From the NCBI GenBank assembly GCA_035571835.1, contig DATNBU010000017.1:1-64000 (forward strand): a stretch of DNA of 64,000 nt, given 5' to 3'. The position numbers and the translations under genes were made by a program. Source of the stretch: Candidatus Limnocylindrales bacterium. GTDB lineage: Bacteria; Desulfobacterota; Binatia; UBA1149; CAITLU01. The notes below the pieces were generated by a model, which saw only the letters and a list, made by a program, of their open reading frames with translations, made no database searches and was not told where the DNA came from. Below, piece by piece: positions 1 through 8,378 of the stretch. Position 1 is the first letter of the stretch. Each line of letters begins with the position of its first letter.

Positions 1-18
1 CCCCCCGAACACCCGGTT

Positions 19-465
19 TCAGCGGTTCTCGCGCGTCAGTACGAGCGTGACGGGACCGTCGTTTTCGATGCGTACCATCATGTCGGCGCCGAATTCACCG
101 GTTGCGACCTCGAAGCCGCTGGAGCGAAGCCGATCACAGAAGCATTCGTACAGCGGGATGGCGTGTTCGGGCCGCGACGCGTCCGCGAACGAGGGGCGCC
201 GACCCTTTCCCGCATCCCCGTACAACGTGAACTGTGACACGACGAGCACGCTCCCGCCGACGTCGTCGAGACAGAGGTTCATCTTGCCGTCCTCGTCGGC
301 AAACAGCCGCAGGCCGGCGATCTTGTCGGCCATCCATTCGACTTCCGCATCGGTATCGCCGTGCGTGAACCCGACCAGCAGACAGAAGCCGTGCCCGATG
401 GCACCGGTCTGTTTTCCGTCGATGGAAACGGATGCGCTGGCGACTCGCTGCAGGACGACTTTCAT
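19..465 (-). CDS. dtd: D-aminoacyl-tRNA deacylase (DTD)
   Basis: Cytosolic editing enzyme that hydrolyses D-aminoacyl (and glycyl) esters from mischarged tRNA. The 148-residue product has the usual family length. It opens with MKVVLQRV and carries both signature motifs: SQFTLYGD in the middle and NDGPVTL near the C-terminus, which build the cross-subunit active site. The reading frame stays open far upstream, but the homology begins at the ATG at 465, so the longer frame is rejected. It is divergent from the Ogt-AlkA gene across 162 bp. Seen: motifs and length. Family knowledge: function. High confidence. Confidence 0.96.
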   Translation of the reverse strand: MKVVLQRVASASVSIDGKQTGAIGHGFCLLVGFTHGDTDAEVEWMADKIAGLRLFADEDGKMNLCLDDVGGSVLVVSQFTLYGDAGKGRRPSFADASRPEHAIPLYECFCDRLRSSGFEVATGEFGADMMVRIENDGPVTLVLTRENR

Positions 466-627
466 CGGGGATTCCGGCGGCTCGACTACGGCATCGCGCG
501 AATCTCGGCAAATCGCACCGACGCTCAGCTGCCGTTCGGTGTCACGGGTGCCGGCGCGATGGCCGCCGAAGCGTCGATCGCAATTTCCTCCAATTCGGCG
601 GCCGCGCGGGCGTGCTAGGTTGGCGCA

Positions 628-1866
628 ATGCCAGCAACCGGTTTTACTGTTTTCGACACGCCGATCGGCGCGTGCGGCGTGGCATGGAGCGCACGCGGCA
701 TCGCCGGCGTGCAGCTTCCCGAGGCACGCGAGAGCGCGACGCGCACGCGAATGAAAAAGCGGTTCCCGCAGGCCGAAGAAGGCGCGCCACCGCGGCACGT
801 GGCCGGGGCGATCCGGGAAATCCGCGCGCTTCTCAGCGGAAAGACGGCCGACCTGAGCGGCATCGCGCTCGATACCGCCGACGTTTCGCCGTTCTACCTG
901 CGCGTCTACGAAGCCGCGCGAGCGATTCCGGCCGGACGCACGCGGTCGTACGGAGAGATCGCAACTGCGATCGGCTCGCCGAGCTCCGCACGTGCAGTCG
1001 GCCAGGCCCTCGGGCGCAACCCGTTTCCGATCGTCGTGCCGTGTCATCGCGTGATGGCTGCCGGCGGAAAGACCGGCGGCTTCACCGCCGAAGGCGGAAC
1101 GAAGACAAAGCTGCGGATGCTCGCGCTCGAAGGCTGCGATACCGCAACGAACGGAGCGTCGCGCGCAGCACGTCCGCCAAAGCGCACGACATCGGTACGC
1201 GAAACCGTACCCTCCGCGGCTTTCGACCTGCGCCGTGCGGTTCGCGAGCTTCGCGCCGCCGATCCGGTGCTCGCGCGCGTGATCGATATCGTCGGACCGT
1301 GCCGGCTCGAGCTCAAGAGCGCCCAGAGCATGTTCGCCGCGCTTTCCGAGGCAATCGTCTACCAGCAGCTCACCGGCAAGGCGGCCGCGACGATTCACGG
1401 ACGGGTCTGCGCGCTGTTTCCGAAGTCGCGGCGCGGCCTGACACCGCAGCTGATTCTCGGCGCCAGCGATGAAGCGCTTCGCGGCGCCGGCCTGTCGCGC
1501 GCAAAAGTCGCTGCGCTTCGCGACCTCGCGAGCAAGGTCGAAGCGCGCGCGATACCCACGCTCGCAGGCGTGCGCGCAATGACCGACGACGAGATCGTCG
1601 AATGCCTCACCGCCGTACGCGGCATAGGGCGCTGGACCGCCGAGATGCTGCTGATGTTTCGCCTCGGCCGTCCGGACGTCCTTCCGGTGGACGACTACGG
1701 AGTTCGCAAGGGCTTCGCCGTTACGTATCGCAAGCGCGATCTGCCGTCACCGAAACAGCTCGCGCGCCACGGCGAGAAATGGCGGCCGTGGCGCACCGTC
1801 GCGAGCTGGTACATGTGGCGCGCGTGCGAGCTTCCCGGGCTCGCCGACCTGGCCGCCGGCAAATGA
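628..1866 (+). CDS. Fusion of O6-alkylguanine-DNA alkyltransferase (Ogt) and AlkA-type 3-methyladenine DNA glycosylase
   Basis: A 412-residue fusion of two DNA alkylation repair enzymes. Residues about 1-170 are an Ogt/MGMT domain with the methyl acceptor Cys139 in PCHR, followed by the Gly-rich stretch usual after it. Residues about 200-412 are a HhH-GPD glycosylase of the AlkA type: helix-hairpin-helix LTAVRGIGRWTAEML (327-341), then the catalytic Asp in VLPVDDYGV (355/356). A basic linker (about 170-198) joins them. One protein could therefore reverse O6-methylguanine and excise N3-methylpurines. No Ada-type N-terminal Zn/AraC domain is present, so self-induction as in Ada is not expected. 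There is no strong Shine-Dalgarno before the ATG. Domain calls are firm; the joint function is inferred. Confidence 0.93.
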   Translation: MPATGFTVFDTPIGACGVAWSARGIAGVQLPEARESATRTRMKKRFPQAEEGAPPRHVAGAIREIRALLSGKTADLSGIALDTADVSPFYLRVYEAARAIPAGRTRSYGEIATAIGSPSSARAVGQALGRNPFPIVVPCHRVMAAGGKTGGFTAEGGTKTKLRMLALEGCDTATNGASRAARPPKRTTSVRETVPSAAFDLRRAVRELRAADPVLARVIDIVGPCRLELKSAQSMFAALSEAIVYQQLTGKAAATIHGRVCALFPKSRRGLTPQLILGASDEALRGAGLSRAKVAALRDLASKVEARAIPTLAGVRAMTDDEIVECLTAVRGIGRWTAEMLLMFRLGRPDVLPVDDYGVRKGFAVTYRKRDLPSPKQLARHGEKWRPWRTVASWYMWRACELPGLADLAAGK

Positions 1867-1927
1867 AACGTCGTGTTGTAAACGGCCGCGTCCCGGTTTA
1901 GCGATCGCGCCTGCGGGAGGACACGAC

Positions 1928-2602
1928 ATGAGCATCGACGTACTGGACGCCATCCGGCATCGCCGCTCGACGCGCGCGTTTCTCGACCGGCCCGTTACCG
2001 AAGAAGACCTGCGGGCAATCCTGGAGACGGCGCGCTGGGCGCCGTCGGGCGGCAACTGCCAGCCGTGGCACGTCTACGCACTGAGCGGTGCATCGATGGG
2101 GCGCTTCCGCGCGGAGGTCGCCGCCGCGATCGAGACCAATCCGTTCGGCGAACCGACCGAGTTCCCGATGTATCCGCCCGCAATCAAGGAGCCGTACCGC
2201 ACGCGCCGCTTCGAATGCGGCGAGGCGCTCTACCGCAGTCTCGAGATTCCGCGCGAAGACAAGGCGGCCCGGCTCGGGCAGCTCGCGAAGAATTTCGAGT
2301 TCTTCGGAGCACCGGCCGCGCTGTTCTTCGCGCTCGACCGGCAGATGGGCCCGGGGCAATGGGCACACCTCGGGATGCTGATGCAGACGATCGCACTCGC
2401 GGCCGAGGCGCAGGAGCTTGCCACGTGCATGCAGGAATCGTGGATGATGCGCCACGGCCTCATCCGGCGCTTCTTCGCGATCCCCGACGAGCTGCAGTTC
2501 TACTGCGGCATGGCCGTCGGGTACGCGGACCAGAGCGCGCCGATCAATTCATGGCGCACCGAGCGGGTGCCGGTCGAGGAGTTCGCAACGTTCTTCAGCT
2601 GA
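1928..2602 (+). CDS. Nitroreductase family protein
   Basis: FMN-dependent NAD(P)H oxidoreductase of the nitroreductase fold, 224 residues. The N-terminus has the family pattern of an RxSxRxF FMN phosphate-binding segment (HRRSTRAF) followed by APSGGNCQPW, and the C-terminal part has a family-like G(Y/W)AD segment. A GGGAGG Shine-Dalgarno lies 6-7 bases before the ATG. Substrate is not predictable; members reduce nitroaromatics, quinones, flavins or enoates. It stands alone, same strand as the repair fusion 61 bp upstream, and could be cotranscribed with it. A second family member is at 19527-20159. Confidence 0.9.
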   Translation: MSIDVLDAIRHRRSTRAFLDRPVTEEDLRAILETARWAPSGGNCQPWHVYALSGASMGRFRAEVAAAIETNPFGEPTEFPMYPPAIKEPYRTRRFECGEALYRSLEIPREDKAARLGQLAKNFEFFGAPAALFFALDRQMGPGQWAHLGMLMQTIALAAEAQELATCMQESWMMRHGLIRRFFAIPDELQFYCGMAVGYADQSAPINSWRTERVPVEEFATFFS

Positions 2603-2728
2603 ACGCCGGCAGCGTTGTTGCGGTGGTGCGGCGGGCGCGGAAACCGGTCCTTCGCGTCCACGCATAAAAATTTGCATGCGCGCACCGTTACTCTCGCGTG
2701 GAGATTTTCTTCGGGATAATTTCAGCGG

Positions 2729-3433
2729 ATGGATGACAATCGGATCCGGCCCGGCGTGTGGCTGGCTGTCGTCGGCTCGCTGGGCGTTCTGATCCTCGTG
2801 CTGTCGCTGCTCGGCGGCGGCCGCCGCTCCGCAGTCGCTCCGGCGCCGCCCGAAACTGCAGCCATACCTGCCAAACCGGATTCGGCGCCGGTCGCATCGG
2901 GACAGCGGTCGCATGCCGCGTCGCGCAGCGCGCCGGCGCCTGCGGCCGTCGAGCAACCCGAATACATCGACGGGCTGGTCTACGGCGACATCGACCTTCG
3001 CGAAGCGAAGGCGCTGATGCCGGATAACCTGTACTGGCAGCTCGGAGCCCCGACCAAGGACCCGGAGGTGCTCGCAAAGCGCGACGAAGAGCGCAAAAAA
3101 CGCAACGAGGAGTACGGGCGGGTCCTGGCCGGCGATGCCAACGAGGACGAAGTCAAGGCGTACTACGACTACAAGACGAAGCTTTCGAGCGACTACCTCG
3201 AGTTCGCCGAGTTCATGTCGCGCCGCTACCGCAACTCGGACAACAAGGAGTTCGTCGGCATGCTCGAGCTGGCGACCAAAATGCACGCCGACCGCCTGAA
3301 AATGCTGCCCGGCGAGATGGAAGACGCGCTCGAACGAAGCCGCGAGCGCGAGAAGGCGCGCGAAGACTGGAAGCGCCAGCAGGACGAGTTCGGAGCCGCC
3401 GGCCGGATTCCGAACGACGACGAAGAAGAATAA
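2729..3433 (+). CDS. Membrane-anchored coiled-coil protein of unknown function
   Basis: No family recognised. The 234-residue product has one N-terminal transmembrane segment (about residues 11-29), a Pro/Ala-rich spacer (about 32-75), then a charged, helix-forming region very rich in Glu, Lys and Arg, ending in an acidic NDDEEE tail. The layout suggests a single-pass inner-membrane protein with a periplasmic helical domain. A GATAAT box at 2715-2720 lies just before the ATG, and no good Shine-Dalgarno is visible, so a very short or leaderless transcript is possible. Convergent with the ankyrin gene. Real gene likely from codon bias and length; role unknown. Confidence 0.7.
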   Translation: MDDNRIRPGVWLAVVGSLGVLILVLSLLGGGRRSAVAPAPPETAAIPAKPDSAPVASGQRSHAASRSAPAPAAVEQPEYIDGLVYGDIDLREAKALMPDNLYWQLGAPTKDPEVLAKRDEERKKRNEEYGRVLAGDANEDEVKAYYDYKTKLSSDYLEFAEFMSRRYRNSDNKEFVGMLELATKMHADRLKMLPGEMEDALERSREREKAREDWKRQQDEFGAAGRIPNDDEEE

Positions 3434-3470
3434 TCGCCCGGCTCGAGATCCGCGACGAAGAATCAGCCGC

Positions 3471-4256
3471 TCAGCTCGCGGGCTTCGCGGCTGTCAGGCT
3501 GCGGCAATACGGAGCCGTTTCTTCCGCACGCTGCGCTGCCGTGCGACCTTCCTGATCCTTCGCCGTAACGTCGGCGCCTTTCTCGACGAGCACCTTCGCG
3601 ATCTCGTCGATGCCTTTGTTGCAGGCCTGGATGAGCGGCGTGTCGCCGAAGTTGTCGTGCTGATTCGGATCGGCGCCGGCCTCGAGCATCATCACGACGA
3701 GCTGACGGCTTCCTGCAAGCACCGCAGTCTGCAGCGGCGTGCGGCCCTGCATGTCCTTGCGGTCGAGCTTCGCTCCATGCTTGAGCAGCCATGCGGTGAT
3801 GGCCGTGTCTCCGTTGCCTGCGGCATCGTCGAGCGGCGAGCGACCGGCGGCGTCCGGCTCGTCGACGGGAAGGCCGAGCCCGGCAAGCAGCTCCACGATC
3901 TCGAGGCTGCGCCCGTCGCGCACGGCATACGCCAGCGCCGATCGTCCGACCTGGTCCTTGACCTTCGGATCGACTCCCTTGTCGAGGCACAGGCGCACGG
4001 CCGCCATGTCGCCGCGGCGGGCGGCGTCGAAATAGCGGTCGGTCAGCGTGAACGGGCGAGGGTCGGGAGCGCCCGCTTTCGGAAAGATCGATGTGGAAGG
4101 TTTCGGTTGCGCGGCGTCCGCGGGCGGCGCAGCTGCCGCAGCGTTAGCCGCATCGTCGGCCGGGCCCGGCTTTTCTTCTGCAGATGCCGGGGCGCATCGA
4201 AATACGACTGCCGAAACGAAGAATGCGGCGGCAAGGCTGCGAAGGATCGGTTGCAT
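3471..4256 (-). CDS. Secreted ankyrin-repeat protein
   Basis: 261 residues. An N-terminal signal peptide (hydrophobic LRSLAAAFFVSAVVF, cleavage likely after APASA) is followed by a Pro/Ala-rich linker and about five ankyrin repeats (about residues 75-245) with the typical G-x-TPLxxA pattern, e.g. GRTPLQTAVLAG and GDTPLIQACNKG. Predicted to be periplasmic or exported and to act through protein-protein binding; no catalytic domain. It lies just downstream of the pectinacetylesterase on the same strand, but a clear terminator separates the two. The partner is unknown. Confidence 0.88.
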   Translation of the reverse strand: MQPILRSLAAAFFVSAVVFRCAPASAEEKPGPADDAANAAAAAPPADAAQPKPSTSIFPKAGAPDPRPFTLTDRYFDAARRGDMAAVRLCLDKGVDPKVKDQVGRSALAYAVRDGRSLEIVELLAGLGLPVDEPDAAGRSPLDDAAGNGDTAITAWLLKHGAKLDRKDMQGRTPLQTAVLAGSRQLVVMMLEAGADPNQHDNFGDTPLIQACNKGIDEIAKVLVEKGADVTAKDQEGRTAAQRAEETAPYCRSLTAAKPAS

Positions 4257-4268
4257 CGTGGTGCGCTC

Positions 4269-4306
4269 AAAAAAGAACGGCAGGGGCCCGGAGCGACCCC
4301 TGCCGT
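4269..4306 (-). terminator. Rho-independent terminator of the pectinacetylesterase gene
   Basis: On the minus strand, a perfect 10-bp stem (ACGGCAGGGG pairing with CCCCTGCCGT, arms 4297-4306 and 4277-4286) with a 10-nt loop is followed by a T-rich run TTCTTTTTTG. It lies 24 bp past the stop of the gene ending at 4330 and 13 bp before the start of the ankyrin gene, so it should end the esterase transcript. Confidence 0.85.
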
Positions 4307-4329
4307 GAATGATCGTGTCCGCTTGCCTG

Positions 4330-5649
4330 TTAGAGCGCGGCGGAGACGAGGTCGTTGACGATCCCCATGCCGGGGTCTTCGTTGTTGTAGTAGTTCTCCG
4401 GCTCCTTGATCCGGCTGCGCGTGCCGCTGTTGATCCAGTTGTCGAAGAACACGTCGAACGGCTTGTTGCCGGACGGGCAGATCCAGCTCTGCCACGGATC
4501 GAGCGTGATCGCGTACTCGTACCAGTACTTCTTGCGTACCGTCGGACACGCGTGGCTGCCGATGTACGTCACGATCGTCGTGCAGTGACTGTCGTTCAGC
4601 GGCCGGTGCCACGGAATGTGGTAGCTGAAGTTGGTGTACAGGTTCATCTGCGTGATCAGGTTGGCCTGATCGGCGCGCCAGTTCGCCAGGATCTGCGCCT
4701 GCGTGATGCCGGGGTAGAACAGCTCGTACGAGAAGCGCGAGAAATTGTAGTCGCTCGAGTAGCCCGTATACGCGTGGTAGTCCGACGGATACTGCGTCGC
4801 CAGAGCCCTGGTCGCCGTACCGAAGTCAGCCGGGTTGAAGCTCGTCGGCATCTGCGAGTACACCGAAGCGAGATTCCACGACGACTCGATCTTCTTGTGC
4901 AGCAGCCACGACTTGTAGCTCGAGTTCGGCGCCGGGAAGAGCGGGCCCGAATCGTTGAGCGAGTAGCCGCGCGCAGGATTGAGCGTACGGCGCATCGTGT
5001 GGAACTCGGTCGCCGTGCCCACGCCGCCGGCGCTGAAGCCGGTCACGAGCAGCTTGTTGATCGTCGGGAAACGCCCGTGCAGGAAGTTCGCGGCGGCCAG
5101 CGTGTTGTTGAAGCCGTTGTGATGCCACGTGAGCGGAGGATTCACGCCGGTCGGATCGGTGTACGTCTTGGTGGCATTGCCGGTATGCACGTCGCCCGTG
5201 CAGTACGGCATGTAGACCATGTCCCAGCCGTTGGTCGCGATGTAATCCTTCGAACGGAACGGCAGGCCCGGATCGGCGCCGTTGATGATCGGCGAGACGT
5301 ACTTCGGTTCCATGCCCGACATGTACGTGTCGGGAAGGCCGTTCGGGTTGGATGCGCCGAGCGAGCCCGCGCGACCGCTGCAGGTGTTGTAGTCCCAGCA
5401 CGCGCCGCCGCCCTCGAAGAGGATGACCATGTTGTTGGATGAGGGGGAGTCGTAGTACCAGAACTTGTACTGCGAGCCGTCACCGCAGACCGTTCCGGGA
5501 AGAGCTACCTTCTGCCACGCGTAGGTGTTGCCGCCGTCGACCACGAGATCGACGATCAGATCGAGTTGGGCGAAAGCGGTGCTTGCCGGCAGCAGCGCCG
5601 CGGTGAGAACGGCAAGCTTGGCCGCTTGCCAGGTCCGTTTTTGTTTCAT
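4330..5649 (-). CDS. Secreted pectinacetylesterase / Notum-family alpha/beta hydrolase
   Basis: 439-residue exported serine esterase of the PAE/Notum family (PF03283). Features in order: signal peptide (about 1-27, ending ASTAFA); the family motif EGGGACWD around 79-86 forming the oxyanion region; nucleophile Ser206 in TGFSAGGVG; many Cys residues expected to form disulfides. The frame is open 37 codons further upstream, but the ATG at 5649 has a GGAGGGG Shine-Dalgarno and directly precedes the signal peptide. Known relatives deacetylate pectin in plants or depalmitoleoylate Wnt in animals; the bacterial substrate here is unknown, a carboxylester being the safe statement. Divergent from a TetR regulator across 297 bp, which is a candidate control element. 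Confidence 0.9.
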   Translation of the reverse strand: MKQKRTWQAAKLAVLTAALLPASTAFAQLDLIVDLVVDGGNTYAWQKVALPGTVCGDGSQYKFWYYDSPSSNNMVILFEGGGACWDYNTCSGRAGSLGASNPNGLPDTYMSGMEPKYVSPIINGADPGLPFRSKDYIATNGWDMVYMPYCTGDVHTGNATKTYTDPTGVNPPLTWHHNGFNNTLAAANFLHGRFPTINKLLVTGFSAGGVGTATEFHTMRRTLNPARGYSLNDSGPLFPAPNSSYKSWLLHKKIESSWNLASVYSQMPTSFNPADFGTATRALATQYPSDYHAYTGYSSDYNFSRFSYELFYPGITQAQILANWRADQANLITQMNLYTNFSYHIPWHRPLNDSHCTTIVTYIGSHACPTVRKKYWYEYAITLDPWQSWICPSGNKPFDVFFDNWINSGTRSRIKEPENYYNNEDPGMGIVNDLVSAAL

Positions 5650-5946
5650 GGTCGCGTACCCCTCCGTACGGGAATGAGAACGTTGTGTTTGGATTTCTGC
5701 CCCTGTCGCCGGGACAGTGGCGATTTTGTATCCGACTGACGTTAATGCGACAAGACCCATGCGGAACTTTTTTTACAATCTGACACTAAATGGGGATTCA
5801 CGCTTGATTCGTTTGTTCCAGCGGTGAGAAGCTAACGCGACGCGTTGCGGAAGAGGTCACGGTCAATGTGATCGTTTCAACAATGCGATGCCGGCTAAGG
5901 CCGAATCATCATCGATTGTAAGTAAGACCCGCAACGGAACTCCAAG
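5650..5946. other. Intergenic region between divergent esterase and TetR genes
   Basis: 297 bp that must hold both promoters. It is clearly less GC-rich than its surroundings, with an A/T-rich core at about 5766-5815. No convincing -35/-10 pair or long palindrome was found by eye. If the TetR protein is autoregulated its operator should lie here. Confidence 0.5.
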
Positions 5947-6705
5947 ATGTCGAAAGTTCACAACAAAGAGATGCCGCCGGCGACAGCGCCTGCGGACGAT
6001 GCGAGCCCATCCACCGAGGTCCCGCCTGCTTCGGCTGCGCGCCGCCCGCGCGGCCGGCCTCGCCAGGTCCCGCTCGAAGAACAGCGCGAGACGATTCTTT
6101 CGACCGCCACACGCCTGTTCGCAACCGACGGCTTCGACGGCGTGACCAGCGAGCGGATCGCGGAAGCGTCGGGGGTCGGCCGGCCCACGGTCTATCAGCT
6201 GTTCGGCTCGAAGAACGACGTCTTCATTGCGGCGATCGACCGGGCGTTCGCGCGCATCCTCACGCATGTCCGCCGCAGCTTCGGCACGACCGTCAACCTT
6301 CGCGGTCGCAAGCAGGCCGTCGCGAACATCACTGCGTATTTCGAAATCGTCACGCAGGAACCCGACACGTTCACGATGCTGCTGCTGGCCGACCGCAGCG
6401 GTGATGCGCCGACTCGCGAAGCGGCCAAGGTGATCCGGCGCCGCATGCAGGACGCCGTCGCGGCGTACATGCGCGCTACGTGGGAGGGTTTCCAGGACCT
6501 GACCGAGCGCGATGCGCAGCTGGCCGCAACGCTGATCGCGTCAGCCGTCGAAACGTCGGCCGTCTATCATCTCGAAAGACCCGACCGGACGACGCCGGAG
6601 ATCGTGCAGTTCGTTGCCGACTTCGTATGGGCCGGCATCTACGATCTTGCGGTCGGCCACGACATCCCGATGGGCCGCAAGGGCACTGCGCGCAAGCCCG
6701 TCTGA
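5947..6705 (+). CDS. TetR/AcrR-family transcriptional regulator
   Basis: 252 residues. A disordered Pro/Ala-rich N-terminus (about 1-35) and a basic RRPRGRPR patch (AT-hook like) precede the TetR helix-turn-helix at about 45-90 (RETILSTATRLFATDGFDG, then IAEASGVGRPTVYQLFGSK). The C-terminal two thirds is an all-helical ligand/dimer domain with no assignable ligand. Divergent from the secreted pectinacetylesterase gene, which is the natural candidate target. The extended N-terminus with an AT-hook-like patch is slightly unusual. Confidence 0.92.
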   Translation: MSKVHNKEMPPATAPADDASPSTEVPPASAARRPRGRPRQVPLEEQRETILSTATRLFATDGFDGVTSERIAEASGVGRPTVYQLFGSKNDVFIAAIDRAFARILTHVRRSFGTTVNLRGRKQAVANITAYFEIVTQEPDTFTMLLLADRSGDAPTREAAKVIRRRMQDAVAAYMRATWEGFQDLTERDAQLAATLIASAVETSAVYHLERPDRTTPEIVQFVADFVWAGIYDLAVGHDIPMGRKGTARKPV

Positions 6706-6717
6706 TTGCGGCCGGGT

Positions 6718-6738
6718 GCTGTGCGCGAAGCGCGCAGC
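6718..6738. terminator. Hairpin between convergent genes
   Basis: GCTGTGCGC-GAA-GCGCGCAGC, a 9-bp stem with one G-T pair, lies in the 37-bp gap between the TetR stop and the stop of the outer-membrane protein gene. No T-run on either side, so it is at best a weak bidirectional terminator. Confidence 0.4.
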
Positions 6739-6742
6739 CGAT

Positions 6743-7651
6743 TCACCAGAAACGCCACGAGATTTCGCTGCGCGCCTGCACGAGCGAGTCGCGCTCTTCG
6801 GATGTGTCCGGAGGACGCGTCACCCACAGCGGCGTGTAGAAAACGCCGATCGCGAGCCGCAAGCGGTCGCCGATCGGCAGCGTTGCACCCGCGCCGAGCG
6901 AGAACGTCCACGTGTCGGCCGCGAGCCTGGTGCGGTCCGGGGCTCCGAACGTCGTGTTGTGCACGTGAAACTCGGTGTTCAGGTAGTTCGCGCCGAGCGT
7001 CAGGTACGGGGCAAGATCGAAGAGCCGCTCGATGCGATACGACCCGGCGAGCTCGAGCCCGACGTAGCGCTGCACGGCAGTATCGTTCGACCGGGTTTCG
7101 CATCCGTATGGATTCTGATCCGAGCCCGGTTCGAACCGGATGATGCGCCCGGGACACGTCAACGCACCGCGCAGATGGCCGACCTCACCGTGAAGGCGCG
7201 CGCCGACGGTCCACGGACCGCGCTCGAGGAGAGGCCGCTCGATCGCGATCGACAGCAGATTGGTGCGCACGCCGAACAGTCGAATCGGAGGAATGTAGCC
7301 GACCGACAGCGCGAATTTCCACGGCAGTCCCACGGTCAGTCCGGGCCGTCCGAAGATGTGCGACTTGTTGAGGTCCTCGACCTTGGTGCCGCCGAAGCCG
7401 ACCCTTCGTTCGGATTCGCTGAGGTCGGGAAGCGACGCGAGATCGAGAAAGATTTCGAGCGACCATGGCTCGCGTGTCCTCGGAGCTCCCATGCCCGAGA
7501 ACGACGACGCCGACGTGTAGAAGAACATCGCCCATGACTCGGGGGCATCGGTCGGGAGATGATCCTCACCGGCGTGCACACCCCGCGGGCCGCCGAGAAA
7601 GGCAGCGAGCGCGACGGTGACCGCGAAAACCCGGGACCACCGCTTCGTCAT
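6743..7651 (-). CDS. Probable outer-membrane beta-barrel protein
   Basis: 302 residues with a signal peptide (about 1-26, cleavage near GVHA|GE). The mature part alternates short amphipathic strands rich in Tyr, Trp, Phe and Gly and ends in an aromatic residue (EISWRFW), the C-terminal signature recognised by the BAM complex. No known porin or transporter family was recognised. The frame continues upstream into the PEBP gene region, but the start at 7651 gives the signal peptide. Divergent from the PEBP-like gene. Function unknown. Confidence 0.8.
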   Translation of the reverse strand: MTKRWSRVFAVTVALAAFLGGPRGVHAGEDHLPTDAPESWAMFFYTSASSFSGMGAPRTREPWSLEIFLDLASLPDLSESERRVGFGGTKVEDLNKSHIFGRPGLTVGLPWKFALSVGYIPPIRLFGVRTNLLSIAIERPLLERGPWTVGARLHGEVGHLRGALTCPGRIIRFEPGSDQNPYGCETRSNDTAVQRYVGLELAGSYRIERLFDLAPYLTLGANYLNTEFHVHNTTFGAPDRTRLAADTWTFSLGAGATLPIGDRLRLAIGVFYTPLWVTRPPDTSEERDSLVQARSEISWRFW

Positions 7652-7799
7652 GCGTGGGATTCCTCGTGACGGGGACTCCTCGTGACCGACCGGACAGGGG
7701 ATCGCGCGCACCACGGCGAGCGAGTTCTCGCGCAATTTCGAGCTGGCGTAAACCGAAATCCTGTCCGTATTGGCGGACGCGTGCTTAGCTGGACCCGTG

Positions 7800-8372
7800 A
7801 TGGCAGCCGCCCGAATCCCGGAGCCGCCACTGTGGCGGCGACAAACGTCACTTCTTCTCGTCGCGCTGCTCTTCGGTATGCCGACGGTTTGCGGTGCGGA
7901 GGCCGCGATGAAGATTGAATCCACCGCATTTGCGCCCGGCGGCGAGATCCCGGTCAAGTACACGTGCAAAGGCGACGACGTGTCGCCTCCTCTTTCCTGG
8001 TCGGGAGTGCCGGCCAATGCCAGGAGCCTCGTACTGATCGTCGACGATCCGGACGCACCGGATCCGGCGGCGCCAAAACGAACGTGGGTGCACTGGGTCG
8101 TTCATGGACTTGCTCCGGCATCGACGGGTCTGCCGGAAGCCGCGGGCAGCTCGCCGCCTCCTGCGCCCGCAAAGGCCGGCCTCAACGACTGGTCGCGCCC
8201 GACGTACAGCGGTCCGTGTCCTCCGATCGGACGCCATCGATACTTCTTCAAGCTGTACGCGCTCGACATCGAGCTTCCCGCGATGGAAAGCGCGACCAAG
8301 CCGGCACTCGAGAGCGCGATGCAGGGACATACGATCGCGCACGCCGAGCTGATCGGAACATTTCAGAAATAG
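7800..8372 (+). CDS. YbhB/YbcL-type PEBP-like protein (Raf kinase inhibitor-like)
   Basis: About 190 residues. An N-terminal hydrophobic signal segment (LLLVALLFGMPTVCGAEA) precedes a phosphatidylethanolamine-binding-like domain: FAPGGEIPVKYTCKGDDVSP, the D-D-P-D-A-P motif in LIVDDPDAPDP, WVHWVVHGL, then the GPCPPIGRHRYFFKLYALD block typical of the bacterial family. Predicted periplasmic. Family members bind anions or small ligands; no enzyme activity is established. A start at 7770 is also possible; 7800 places the signal sequence nearer the N-terminus. Confidence 0.9.
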   Translation: MAAARIPEPPLWRRQTSLLLVALLFGMPTVCGAEAAMKIESTAFAPGGEIPVKYTCKGDDVSPPLSWSGVPANARSLVLIVDDPDAPDPAAPKRTWVHWVVHGLAPASTGLPEAAGSSPPPAPAKAGLNDWSRPTYSGPCPPIGRHRYFFKLYALDIELPAMESATKPALESAMQGHTIAHAELIGTFQK

Positions 8373-8378
8373 AACCGA

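Noticed and set aside
466-1398. N-terminal extension of the DTD frame
   Set aside because: DTD homology begins at 465; the extension is antisense to the Ogt-AlkA gene.
7128-7137. GGTTCGAACC, resembling a tRNA T-loop
   Set aside because: No tRNA cloverleaf around it and it lies inside the outer-membrane protein gene.
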